From positions 1 to 12,303 of the forward strand of contig DBOI01000028.1 in NCBI GenBank assembly GCA_002299245.1: a stretch of DNA of 12,303 nt, in the 5' to 3' direction. Shown here piece by piece: positions 1-6,221 of the stretch. Under the pieces are notes generated by a model. It was not told the origin of the DNA, made no database searches, and was given only the letters and a program-made list of their open reading frames with translations. The stretch is from Hydrogenovibrio sp. UBA650 (GTDB taxonomy: Bacteria; Pseudomonadota; Gammaproteobacteria; Thiomicrospirales; Thiomicrospiraceae). Position numbers and translations under genes: made by a program. Position 1 is the stretch's first letter. Each line of letters begins with the position of its first letter.

Positions 1-320
1 ACTTGATTCGTCTTGTTAACCCCAAAGGAGACAGCGAAGCTATTCATCCAGAGAGTGATATTCAATCAAACAATGGCGATTTTCTATTGCAGATGGGGAT
101 ATTAGGTCATGGTGTTGTGGTTATGCCAGAGTTTATTTGCGGGCAGGCCATCAAAAACGGAGACTTAAACACCATACTTACCGACTATAAGTTTGATATG
201 GTTGAGGCTTATGCGGTATATCCTCAGAATCGGTTTTTGTCGCGCAATGCGCGTGCATTTATTGACTATTTAGTTGAGTTTTATAAGAAAAATCGTGAGT
301 GGGAGTTGGGCGGAGTTTAA
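1..320 (+). CDS. LysR-type transcriptional regulator, C-terminal fragment (gene cut by window start)
   Basis: This is the last ~105 residues of a protein whose reading frame is already open at the first base, so the true start lies outside the window. The sequence resembles the second lobe of a LysR-type periplasmic-binding-like effector domain. It has a segment of the form 'SNNGDFLLQMGILGHGVVVMP', then a hydrophilic stretch ending in a 'NGDL' turn, then a 'YAVYPQNRFLSRNARAFIDYL' helix typical of the end of these proteins. LysR regulators bind DNA through an N-terminal helix-turn-helix, which is not visible here, and sense a small molecule with this domain. The effector and target cannot be told. 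No regulated neighbour is evident, because the next gene is on the opposite strand. The family call is fairly safe; the function is unknown. Confidence 0.75.
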   Translation, partial: LIRLVNPKGDSEAIHPESDIQSNNGDFLLQMGILGHGVVVMPEFICGQAIKNGDLNTILTDYKFDMVEAYAVYPQNRFLSRNARAFIDYLVEFYKKNREWELGGV

Positions 321-356
321 CCCAGTTCAAATATAAAACAGCAGATGAACTGAGTT
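319..356. terminator. Weak hairpin between convergent genes
   Basis: The arms CAGTTC (323-328) and GAACTG (347-352) form a 6-bp stem with an 18-base loop. AAC/GTT pairs extend it outside one mismatch. No good T-run follows on either strand, so terminator function for the LysR or CheZ-like gene is only possible. Confidence 0.25.
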
Positions 357-387
357 TATCGTTCTCAGAATTGACCAGTTGAATAAA

Positions 388-837
388 CTAGTGAGTAGTT
401 TTTTCTTCAAATAAGTTCTGTTGTCCCATTAGAATGTCGATCTCTTCTTGGGACAGGTATTCATGTTCGTTTGAGTGCTGTTGGCTAGCCACAGCGCTTG
501 GTAAATCAAACTGGTAGTGTTTGAACTGTTTCTCGTTTAGCTTATCAACAAACTGCTTTAACGCCATAATAACTTGTCCGTTCAGATCTCGATTTGTCTG
601 TTCAAGAATGATATCGTGGAGTTGGTTAACCCAATTCATCTGTGTATTGCGTACCAGCTCACTGTGTTCTTTTAAAGTACCTTCTTTAAGTGCGTCTTGG
701 TAACCTTCAGTTAAAGAGCGGATATCTTCAATAATCATTTCTGCAATATGAATGGTTTGTTCTGCCGTTGTTTCTAAGCGCTGATCGATAAAATCCAGGC
801 AAAGTTGCATTTTTTCAGTATTTGATTGAGAACTCAT
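388..837 (-). CDS. cheZ: Short CheZ-like CheY-P phosphatase with C-terminal FliM-type CheY-binding motif
   Basis: A 149-residue, mostly helical, soluble protein with no signal peptide. Residues 84-90 read DLNGQVI, closely matching the active-site helix of CheZ (DLTGQVI in E. coli), where the Asp and Gln drive CheY-phosphate hydrolysis; here they are D84 and Q88. Residues 128-137 read LSQEEIDILM, which resembles the N-terminal CheY-binding motif of the flagellar switch protein FliM (LSQxEIDALL), but it sits near the C terminus, where CheZ carries its own CheY-binding helix. The protein is shorter than classical CheZ (about 210 residues), mainly because the N-terminal part of the long hairpin is reduced. 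The start is supported by an AGGAG ribosome site 8 bases upstream. No other chemotaxis or flagellar gene is nearby, so this is an orphan. The role is inferred from the two motifs and is fairly likely. Confidence 0.7.
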   Translation of the reverse strand: MSSQSNTEKMQLCLDFIDQRLETTAEQTIHIAEMIIEDIRSLTEGYQDALKEGTLKEHSELVRNTQMNWVNQLHDIILEQTNRDLNGQVIMALKQFVDKLNEKQFKHYQFDLPSAVASQQHSNEHEYLSQEEIDILMGQQNLFEEKTTH

Positions 838-996
838 GTTTAAATCTCCTGGTCAAAGTAGAGAAACTGACATTTTTTTGACGTTTTATAGCAATTTATT
901 GTCTGAAAAATGCCTTTGAATAGTCGTTATATCAAACGGCATGCCAACTCTTGAATTATTTAATAATATTGATTAACAACGATTTGATTTTTTTAT

Positions 997-2070
997 ATGT
1001 CCAAGCTATTAAAACATGAAATTGATCAGCAGGGTATTGATAAATTAACAGGCCTGCTCGCGCTTTCAAGCAAGGGATTTGATAAGCAAGCATTGAATCA
1101 CTTTGTTATTACTGAGGATTGGGATTCTCTTGCCCTGAAACAGAGGATCAGAAGAGTATCGCAAGGGCTTCATAATTGCCTGGATGGGGATTACATTGAC
1201 CAACTCGAAAGCCTTAAAAAAGTTCACTCAGAGTTTTCAGGTCTATTCCATTTGATTTTCTGTGATTTTGTAGAGATTTATGGTTTGGCGTTTTTTGACG
1301 ATTCAATGCGCGCGCTTGAGTTATTTACAGTGCAAAGTAGCGCTGAATTTGCAGTTAGACCATTTATCGAGCGAGAACCATCAAGAGCTAAAGAATATCT
1401 CTTGAGGTGGGCTTCAGATGACAATGAGCACTTGAGACGTTTATCAAGTGAAGGTGTAAGGCCAAGGCTTCCATGGGCCAAAAAAATTAGCTGGATAGAA
1501 GACAATCCTGGATGGGTTCAACCCATTGTTGAAAAGTTAAAATCTGATCAAAACCGCTATGTACAAAAGAGCGTCGCTAATTTATTAAATGATTTGAGCA
1601 AGGCTGACCCGGAATGGCTCTTTCAAGTGTTTAATAGTTGGGACCTAAACCAAACAGATACCAAGTGGATTGTTAAACATGCTCTCAGAACTTTATTGAA
1701 AAAAGGCGATCAGCGGGCATTAAACATCCTGGGCTATCCGTCACCATCTCATATTAAACTTCAGAACTGGAGCATGATTGATGAGGTAAAAATAGGAGAG
1801 AGGTTGGACTGGAGCTTTACTCTCGATGCCGAAAAGCAGCTTGGTGTTGTGCGATTAGAATATGCTATTTATTTTTTAAGAAAACAGCAGGGACCATACA
1901 GAAAAGTCTTCAAGATAAGTGAATCTGAAATGACAGGCAAATCTAAAATTTATAATGCATTCCATAATTTTAAAAAAATCACCACAAGGACTTATATTCC
2001 CGGTATCCATCAGTTTGAATTAATCCTTAACGGAAAAGTCATTAAAACCGCGGAATTTGATCTGAAATGA
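997..2070 (+). CDS. alkC: DNA alkylation repair glycosylase AlkC with C-terminal Ig-like domain
   Basis: A 357-residue cytoplasmic DNA glycosylase of the HEAT-like-repeat AlkC family. Characterised members excise 3-methyladenine and 3-methylcytosine without flipping the base out. Residues 1 to ~245 form the helical repeat domain. The family-like segments SSAEFAVRPFI (114-124) and EGVRPRLPW (152-160) are intact, and a repeat helix VQKSVANLLNDLSK lies at 188-201. Residues ~250-357 are beta-rich (LDWSFTLDA, VRLEYAIYFL, GIHQFELILNGKVI) and match the Ig-like domain found on the longer AlkC subtype, which contacts DNA. No convincing ribosome site precedes the ATG, but the frame is clear to this start. 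The stop overlaps the start of the next gene by 4 bases, so the two are probably translationally coupled. The family call is strong; the exact substrate range is inferred. Confidence 0.88.
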   Translation: MSKLLKHEIDQQGIDKLTGLLALSSKGFDKQALNHFVITEDWDSLALKQRIRRVSQGLHNCLDGDYIDQLESLKKVHSEFSGLFHLIFCDFVEIYGLAFFDDSMRALELFTVQSSAEFAVRPFIEREPSRAKEYLLRWASDDNEHLRRLSSEGVRPRLPWAKKISWIEDNPGWVQPIVEKLKSDQNRYVQKSVANLLNDLSKADPEWLFQVFNSWDLNQTDTKWIVKHALRTLLKKGDQRALNILGYPSPSHIKLQNWSMIDEVKIGERLDWSFTLDAEKQLGVVRLEYAIYFLRKQQGPYRKVFKISESEMTGKSKIYNAFHNFKKITTRTYIPGIHQFELILNGKVIKTAEFDLK

Positions 2071-2753
2071 CAACTAAGATTTCAATCATTTTCCAGAACA
2101 ACCATTTTATTCTGGTTGATAAGCCAGCAGGTTTGAATTTTCATTCTGAAGATGATAAAGCAGGCGTCATAGAGCTAATAAAGCAGCAAGAGGGTATTGA
2201 GACGCTTTTTCCTGTACATAGACTCGATAAAATGACGTCAGGCCTATTGATCGTTGCACTCAACAAAGCGACCGCCAATCAGTTTTTAGAGCTGTTTTCA
2301 GAACGCAAAATTGACAAGTACTATCTGGCGATTTCAAATTCCAAACCTAAAAAAAAGCAGGGCTGGATAAAAGGCGACATGCTCGCTACTAGAAATGGCA
2401 GCTGGAAACTTGCAAAAACCATGATTAAACCAGCTATTACACGTTTTATAAGTGTTTCCATCCAGTCTGGAGAACGTCTCTATCTGCTTAAACCAGAGAC
2501 CGGCAAGACACACCAGTTAAGAGTAGCGCTTAAAAGTATCAGTGCGCCAATTTGTGGTGACCAGCGCTATGCTAATAGGGTTGAAGCAATTGAAGAGGAC
2601 CGTGGCTATTTGCATGCCTATGCCTTGAAGTTCAATTTGGCAGGCCATCTTTTTGAGTTTGTTAGAGCGCCAGAAAATGGATCAAGGTTTTTAACTAAAG
2701 CTTGTCGAGGTAAAATAGAGGAATGGACTAAGCCATGGAGCTTGTTCAAATAA
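2067..2753 (+). CDS. RluA-type RNA pseudouridine synthase
   Basis: A 228-residue enzyme that isomerises uridine to pseudouridine in RNA. The hallmark HRLDKMTSGLLI motif lies at residues 51-62, with the catalytic aspartate D54. Other family blocks are the N-terminal 'ILVDKPAGLNFH' strand-turn (15-26), the 'KYYLAI' strand, and the 'LKPETGKTHQLRVAL' RNA-binding segment followed by 'GDQRY'. There is no S4 RNA-binding domain, so it is a compact form like the TruC/YqcB-type and the small 'RluA-like' subfamily. Whether the target is rRNA or tRNA cannot be read from the sequence. The ATG overlaps the alkC stop (ATGA), indicating one transcript and coupled translation; both genes act on nucleic acid, but a shared job is unproven. 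Confidence 0.9.
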   Translation: MTTKISIIFQNNHFILVDKPAGLNFHSEDDKAGVIELIKQQEGIETLFPVHRLDKMTSGLLIVALNKATANQFLELFSERKIDKYYLAISNSKPKKKQGWIKGDMLATRNGSWKLAKTMIKPAITRFISVSIQSGERLYLLKPETGKTHQLRVALKSISAPICGDQRYANRVEAIEEDRGYLHAYALKFNLAGHLFEFVRAPENGSRFLTKACRGKIEEWTKPWSLFK

Positions 2754-2784
2754 AATATATAAACCGTAACCCTGGGTCGAAACA

Positions 2785-3237
2785 ATGGGTATTTCAGCTG
2801 AAAAGGTCACTCCGTTTTGGGAGTATAAAACACTAGAGCAAATGTCTCAGCAGGAGTGGGAGTCGCTCTGTGATGGATGTGGTTTGTGCTGCCTGACTAA
2901 ATTGCAAGATGAGGAGACTGATGAAGTTGTCTATACGAGTGTGGTCTGCCCATACTCTGAAATTGATACTGGTGCCTGCAAAGACTACCCTAATCGTTCT
3001 GTAAATGTGCCAAGCTGTGTTCAGTTAACATTAGAACGGGTTGCCGAATTTGACTGGTTACCTGATAGCTGCGCTTATCGCATGATCTATCGAGGCCAGA
3101 AACTGCCTGATTGGCATCCTTTGATCTCCGGCACTAGAACAACACTTAAAGGTGCTCATATCGGCCTAAAATCAATTCCAGTTGTCGTTGATTTCCCTGG
3201 CATTGACTATGAAAGTCATCTTATAACTAAACCTTGA
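2785..3237 (+). CDS. ycgN: YcgN/UPF0260 family cysteine-cluster protein
   Basis: A 150-residue cytoplasmic protein matching the YcgN (UPF0260) family. The opening 'FWEYKTLEQMSQQEWESLCDGCG' is characteristic. Cysteines at 29, 32, 35 and 36 form a CxxCxxCC group, with further ones at 55, 65, 78 and 96, a pattern thought to bind zinc or an iron-sulfur cluster in the wider YkgJ/CxxCxxCC group. The C-terminal 'LPDSCAYRMIYRGQKLPDWHPL' block is also family-typical. Length agrees with E. coli YcgN (about 150). The biochemical role of the family is unknown to me. It begins 31 bases after the pseudouridine synthase gene and is likely in the same operon. The ribosome site is poor (only GGGTCGAAA upstream), and the next methionine is too far in to be a better start. 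Confidence 0.85.
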   Translation: MGISAEKVTPFWEYKTLEQMSQQEWESLCDGCGLCCLTKLQDEETDEVVYTSVVCPYSEIDTGACKDYPNRSVNVPSCVQLTLERVAEFDWLPDSCAYRMIYRGQKLPDWHPLISGTRTTLKGAHIGLKSIPVVVDFPGIDYESHLITKP

Positions 3238-3255
3238 TAAGCCAACTTCAGCAAG

Positions 3256-3282
3256 AAAAAAATAACCCCCTGTTAAGGGGGT
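3256..3282 (-). terminator. Intrinsic terminator of slyD
   Basis: Read on the minus strand, a 6-bp GC-rich stem (ACCCCC 3265-3270 with GGGGGT 3277-3282, loop of 6) is followed by TTATTTTTTT (complement of 3256-3265). This is a good rho-independent terminator just after slyD. On the plus strand no T-run follows, so ycgN would be stopped only weakly, if at all. Confidence 0.85.
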
Positions 3283-3307
3283 GATTAGGGTATTTTGTCA
3301 ATCCCGC

Positions 3308-3787
3308 TTAGTGTTGAACACCGCCTTCACCATGTGCATGGCCATGATCTAGCTCATCTTCTGTCGCAGCTCTAATATCGACGACTTTAACTTCAAATGT
3401 TAAATCCATACCAGCAAGTGGGTGGTTGCCGTCAACGGTTATTTGATCGTCTTCAATGTTTGTAACTTCTACCGAGTGCATACCTTGATCTGACTGAGCT
3501 TCAAAGCGCATACCAATCTCTAGTGAATCGACTCCTTGAAACATATTACTTGGAACAGTTTGAACCAGTTCTTCAGCTCTTGGACCATAGGCTTTTTCAG
3601 CAGGTACCGTAGTAGTGAATTCGTCGCCTACCTGTTTTCCCAGAAGACTTTCTTCTAAACCTTGAATCAAATTCTGGTGACCGTGTAAATAAGCTAAAGG
3701 GCTTCCATTTGAAGCATCTATCTGCTCACCATGCTCATTTTTTAGAACATACTCAATCATTGCTACGCAATCTTGTTCAATCTTCAT
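3308..3787 (-). CDS. slyD: FKBP-type peptidyl-prolyl cis-trans isomerase SlyD
   Basis: A 159-residue cytoplasmic prolyl isomerase and chaperone of the SlyD type. The N-terminal half of the FKBP fold shows 'VLKNEHGEQIDAS' and 'YLHGHQNLIQGLEESLLGKQVGDEF'. The inserted chaperone flap (IF domain) lies at roughly 70-120, and the fold closes with 'NHPLAGMDLTFEVKVVDI'. The tail 'DHGHAHGEGGVQH' is a short version of the histidine-rich metal-binding tail of E. coli SlyD (196 residues), which delivers nickel to hydrogenases. This short tail keeps only a few histidines, so metal storage is probably limited. A good ribosome site (AAGGA) lies 7 bases before the ATG. The gene is monocistronic, with its own promoter and terminator. 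Identification is strong. Confidence 0.93.
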   Translation of the reverse strand: MKIEQDCVAMIEYVLKNEHGEQIDASNGSPLAYLHGHQNLIQGLEESLLGKQVGDEFTTTVPAEKAYGPRAEELVQTVPSNMFQGVDSLEIGMRFEAQSDQGMHSVEVTNIEDDQITVDGNHPLAGMDLTFEVKVVDIRAATEDELDHGHAHGEGGVQH

Positions 3788-3870
3788 TTATTTTCCTTGA
3801 TTCGTTTTCAGATCCATAAATAGTAAGGGGTGGATTCTATAATAACGTTTATAGACTATAGCTACATTCG

Positions 3871-3899
3871 TTTATAAACACTCGTTTGCCTTAAGTCAA
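3871..3899 (-). promoter_or_regulatory. Sigma70-type promoter of slyD
   Basis: On the minus strand, TTGACT (3899-3894) is separated by exactly 17 bases from TATAAA (3876-3871). Transcription would start near 3864, giving a leader of about 75 bases before the slyD ATG. The match is by eye. Confidence 0.7.
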
Positions 3900-4095
3900 A
3901 TATAAATTTTTTTATGAAAATTTTTTGGTATTTATCAGTATTTCCAGAAAAAAAACGATTTTTTCTATAATTTTTTTCGCAATTTAGAAAAACTATCTAA
4001 CTTTCTGTTTATAAAAGAAAAAATACCATTTTTTTGGGTTTTTTACGTAGCGATTAAGGGGTTCATGAGAAAAAGACTCAATTTTTTTTGAAAAA
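3900..4095. other. AT-rich spacer between slyD promoter and candidate small RNA
   Basis: About 190 bases with many A- and T-runs and no open frame of useful length. The runs recur at short intervals and suggest curved DNA. This could act as an upstream promoter element or a site for nucleoid proteins for either divergent promoter. No terminator or protein gene is seen here. The role is inferred. Confidence 0.35.
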
Positions 4096-4099
4096 AGCC

Positions 4100-4128
4100 T
4101 TGCAAATGTTAATTATTATCATTAATAT
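4100..4128 (+). promoter_or_regulatory. Sigma70-type promoter of the candidate small RNA
   Basis: TTGCAA (4100-4105) is followed after exactly 17 bases by TAATAT (4123-4128). A start near 4135 is predicted. It drives no protein gene; the next plus-strand signal is the terminator at 4331-4356. A-rich DNA upstream may strengthen it. Confidence 0.7.
4108..4126 (+). promoter_or_regulatory. Putative Fur box overlapping the small RNA promoter
   Basis: The 19 bases match the classical Fur consensus GATAATGATAATCATTATC at 14 positions by my count. The site covers the spacer and most of the -10 element, so Fur with iron bound would block RNA polymerase. The surrounding tonB, imelysin and fbp genes support iron control, although AT-rich DNA raises the chance of random matches. 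Confidence 0.6.
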
Positions 4129-4134
4129 TACTTC

Positions 4135-4356
4135 CAGGTAATAAAGAAAAGCAGTTATTAATTGCCAAGTTGGCACTAAATTAACTGGAGTTAACTCAAA
4201 CTGTTTCCTCCTTGATAAGCAGTTTTTAACTCCATCGCATTTACACTCTGACCAAGTAACGAATGCACGCTAACTTGATGGATAATTGTTTATTACCCTT
4301 AAGTAGTACCCTCCTAAAAGTTCGACCCTTGCCAGACTAATGTCTGGCTTTTTTTT
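4135..4356 (+). ncRNA. Candidate Fur-regulated small RNA (about 220 nt) with anti-Shine-Dalgarno loop
   Basis: A self-contained transcription unit with no credible protein. It has a promoter with a Fur-like box, about 220 bases, and a strong intrinsic terminator. Three structures are visible. A small hairpin lies at 4163-4175 (TGCCA/TGGCA). A long hairpin at 4186-4234 has 9 bp (TGGAGTTAA/TTAACTCCA) plus 6 bp (AAACTG/CAGTTT), separated by a 3-base bulge, and a 16-base loop holding CCTCCTT. The terminator hairpin closes the unit. A second C-rich stretch, ACCCTCCTAAAAG (4308-4320), appears unpaired. Both C-rich segments resemble the 16S rRNA 3' end (CCTCC core), so they could cover ribosome sites of target mRNAs. 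By analogy with RyhB-type RNAs it would be made when iron is scarce. Expression, Hfq use and targets are unproven. An alternative is a leader or remnant without function. Confidence 0.6.
4331..4356 (+). terminator. Strong intrinsic terminator of the candidate small RNA
   Basis: A perfect 7-bp stem GCCAGAC (4331-4337) / GTCTGGC (4342-4348) with a TAAT loop is followed by eight T (4349-4356). On the minus strand the hairpin is followed by AAGGG, so it would not stop tonB transcription. It is therefore specific to a plus-strand transcript that contains no protein gene. Confidence 0.9.
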
Positions 4357-4505
4357 GCCCTAAAATCTAGCGTAATTTTTAAATCAAAATTGAAATTCAG
4401 CTTAGTGCCTGTAAACAATTGAAAGTTTGATAACGAGATAAAAACAGTTAAAAACAACTAAAGATTAACCGATGTGAGGCTTTGTAGTGGAAATAAACTA
4501 AATGT
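4357..4505. other. Spacer between small RNA terminator and tonB 3' end
   Basis: About 150 AT-rich bases. I see no open frame, no clear promoter and no terminator for tonB on the minus strand. A tonB transcript could therefore run on into the small RNA region as antisense RNA. Confidence 0.3.
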
Positions 4506-5207
4506 TTATCTTCTTAAAGAATAGCTGATGGGTATCTGTATCTGCCACTGTGAGCGTTCAATTTCTTCGGGAAATTTTTTGTAAAACAGTTTGAATTTGT
4601 CTTCAAAAATATCTATTGCAGCTTGATCAAAAATATCCCTGGTTCCAGGTTTAACGACTTTTAAATCAACAATTCTGCCACTTCTAAGCAGAGTAAAACT
4701 AACTGTGACTTCGGACTCCCAGTTTCGTCTTTTTGCTCTTCTTGGGTATGTATCTTGAGCATAGCTTGCCAGCTGGTTTCTTAGTTCGCTCAAGTATTGT
4801 TGCTCGGCCGTTGCAATTTGCTGCTGAGTAAAGCGTGGTGGTGGTTCAACTGGCTTTTTTACCGGTGTAGGTTTTGATACCGGAGCAGGTTTTACCACAG
4901 GCTTAGGTGGAGGCGGTTTTTTAACTGGTTTGGCCTCTTTTTTCTTAACCTTTTTGACGACTTTTTTCTTTTTAGGCTTTGGCTTAGCTTTAGGAGGTGG
5001 AGGCGGTTCTAACGGTGGAGGTGGAGGTTCAACTGGCGGAGCCGGTGGTTCGGGTATTTCAAACATGCTCAGTTGAATTGGCACCTCCTGCGCAAGTTCT
5101 ACCGTTTGCTTGTTAGGTAAAAGGAAAACCCCATAGTAGAACACCAGGCCTACTAAAGAATAAAAAACAAGGGTTAATAGAAAAGCGATTAAGGAGCTTT
5201 TGTTCAC
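4506..5207 (-). CDS. tonB: TonB energy transducer
   Basis: A 233-residue inner-membrane-anchored periplasmic protein. It passes proton-motive energy from ExbB-ExbD to outer-membrane receptors for siderophores, haem or vitamin B12. A single N-terminal membrane segment spans about residues 6-30. A rigid proline-rich region at 52-124 has runs of P, EPPP and KPxP, with a very lysine-rich core (77-98). The globular C-terminal domain (about 127-233) carries the YP pair (154-155) and the 'SGRIVDLKVVKPG' strand-turn. The start is GTG and overlaps the exbD stop (GTGA), so translation is coupled. No TonB-dependent receptor gene is in the window. Identification is strong; the transported substrate is inferred to be iron-related from context. 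Confidence 0.92.
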   Translation of the reverse strand: MNKSSLIAFLLTLVFYSLVGLVFYYGVFLLPNKQTVELAQEVPIQLSMFEIPEPPAPPVEPPPPPLEPPPPPKAKPKPKKKKVVKKVKKKEAKPVKKPPPPKPVVKPAPVSKPTPVKKPVEPPPRFTQQQIATAEQQYLSELRNQLASYAQDTYPRRAKRRNWESEVTVSFTLLRSGRIVDLKVVKPGTRDIFDQAAIDIFEDKFKLFYKKFPEEIERSQWQIQIPISYSLRR

Positions 5208-5593
5208 TTTTTCTCGGCCTTATCAGTGAGAAAGGTAAGGTTGTGTAATTGATGCTGTTTAAAAATATCTACAAGTTTGACAAAATCGCCGAACTTAGCA
5301 TTTTCATCTACCTTGATGATCAACCCTGTTTTAGCTGGAATTAAGTGAGCTTGCTGTTTGAATTCATCGTAGCTGGTTTTTTTATCGTCAATGTAGAGAG
5401 TACCTTCAGCATCAATGGCAAAATTCTTAGTCTCATCTTTGGTTGGTACATATTCAGTTGTACTTTCGGTATCAGGAAGCTGAAGGTCCATAGAATCATG
5501 CACAATAAAACTCGCTGTGATTAGAACCACTGCCAGTAAAACCAGCATTACATCAATTAGTGGTACAACATTAATGTCATCAAACCGTTTCAT
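5204..5593 (-). CDS. exbD: ExbD, TonB-system proton channel subunit
   Basis: A 129-residue protein with a short cytoplasmic N terminus, one membrane helix (about 10-31) and a periplasmic domain. The opening 'FDDINVVPLIDVMLVLLAVVLITASFI' is typical of ExbD/TolR. D14 in PLIDVMLVLL corresponds to the essential membrane aspartate that carries protons. The periplasmic part has the expected 'LYIDDKKTSYDEF' and 'GLIIKVDENAKFGDFVKLVDIFKQH' segments. The ATG has an AGGAC ribosome site 7 bases upstream. It lies 12 bases after exbB and overlaps tonB by 4 bases, so the three form one operon. Confidence 0.94.
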   Translation of the reverse strand: MKRFDDINVVPLIDVMLVLLAVVLITASFIVHDSMDLQLPDTESTTEYVPTKDETKNFAIDAEGTLYIDDKKTSYDEFKQQAHLIPAKTGLIIKVDENAKFGDFVKLVDIFKQHQLHNLTFLTDKAEKK

Positions 5594-5605
5594 GATTTTG
5601 TCCTG

Positions 5606-6037
5606 TTAATGTTGGTTATCTTGATGAGCTTGGTATTGCGACTGAAATACTTCAACTCGTCGCATCAGGCCGTTGTAAGCCATAATGCTCGGGATTGCTA
5701 ATGCAATTCCGCCAGCGGTGGCTTTCAGCGCCAGTGCGAGATTAACCATGATTTGATTGGTGTCAATGCGTTCGGTCATCCCCATGTCGTAGAAGGTAAC
5801 CAGTATTCCTAGTACCGTTCCAAGAAGACCTACATAAGGTGCATTGGCGCCAATTGTTGATATGGTTGTCAGGTTTTTTGTTAGTGCAACGGTAAGTAAT
5901 TCCTGGTGTGAATAATTGGCCACTTGTACCTTGCGAAAAAATAGTAAGCGCTCTAAGGTAAACCAAGTGGCCAAAAAGGCCATAAAAGCCAAAAGTGAGA
6001 AAATGGTGATGTCGAGGTACTCTCGCAAAATATCCAT
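5606..6037 (-). CDS. exbB: ExbB, TonB-system energizer (short, group-2 type)
   Basis: A 143-residue polytopic inner-membrane protein of the MotA/TolQ/ExbB family, which forms the proton-driven motor with ExbD. Three membrane helices are visible at about 10-27, 66-84 and 103-121. The family signatures IGANAPYVGLLGTVLGI (62-78) and ATAGGIALAIPSIMAYN (107-123) are intact. E. coli ExbB has 244 residues; this one lacks the N-terminal extension and part of the cytoplasmic loop, matching the short ExbB group also known from epsilonproteobacteria. It is the first gene of exbB-exbD-tonB. The upstream ribosome site is weak (TGGAAA). A very similar fold is used by TolQ, but the tonB neighbour settles the assignment. 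Confidence 0.92.
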   Translation of the reverse strand: MDILREYLDITIFSLLAFMAFLATWFTLERLLFFRKVQVANYSHQELLTVALTKNLTTISTIGANAPYVGLLGTVLGILVTFYDMGMTERIDTNQIMVNLALALKATAGGIALAIPSIMAYNGLMRRVEVFQSQYQAHQDNQH

Positions 6038-6144
6038 ATTGTTATTTCCATTTAATAAGCAATTCGGGCAAAACCAGAATTCTAAATAACCAGATTGAGT
6101 TTAAATTTTGCCGGCAATTCTAAAGGATTGAATTCATTTAGGCC

Positions 6145-6181
6145 AGCCTAGAATATGACTAAATAATGTCAAAAAACATTA
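6145..6181 (-). promoter_or_regulatory. Possible exbB promoter with overlapping inverted repeat
   Basis: On the minus strand a perfect TTGACA (6172-6167) has a weak partner TAGGCT (6150-6145) at 16 bases. The -35 lies inside an inverted repeat TAATGT-N6-ACATTA (6164-6181), and the poor -10 lies in a second small palindrome TAGGC-CA-GCCTA (6139-6150). This pattern suits a regulated promoter about 110 bases before exbB. The -10 match is weak, so the call is tentative. Confidence 0.35.
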
Positions 6182-6221
6182 ATAATGCAGGGGGTATTAA
6201 AAAGTTAACTTGTAAAATAAA

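Noticed and set aside
521..703. Plus-strand open frame of 60 codons
   Set aside because: It lies wholly antisense to the CheZ-like gene, has low-complexity serine/cysteine composition and no ribosome site.
3921..4031. Distant inverted copies of GGTATTT / AAATACC
   Set aside because: Seven-base matches about 95 bases apart in A/T-run DNA are expected by chance; no target-site duplication or transposase supports a mobile element.
4065..4089. Short hairpin TGAG/CTCA followed by T-run
   Set aside because: The stem is only 4 bp of mixed composition in very AT-rich DNA with no gene ahead of it; not credible as a terminator.
4263..4340. 25-codon open frame inside the candidate small RNA
   Set aside because: No ribosome site precedes its ATG, its codons run through the terminator stem, and the product looks unlike a known peptide; a coding role seems unlikely, though a dual-function RNA cannot be excluded.
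5763..5966. Minus-strand open frame of 67 codons within exbB
   Set aside because: Out-of-frame shadow of exbB, whose membrane helices and signatures are intact in the other frame.
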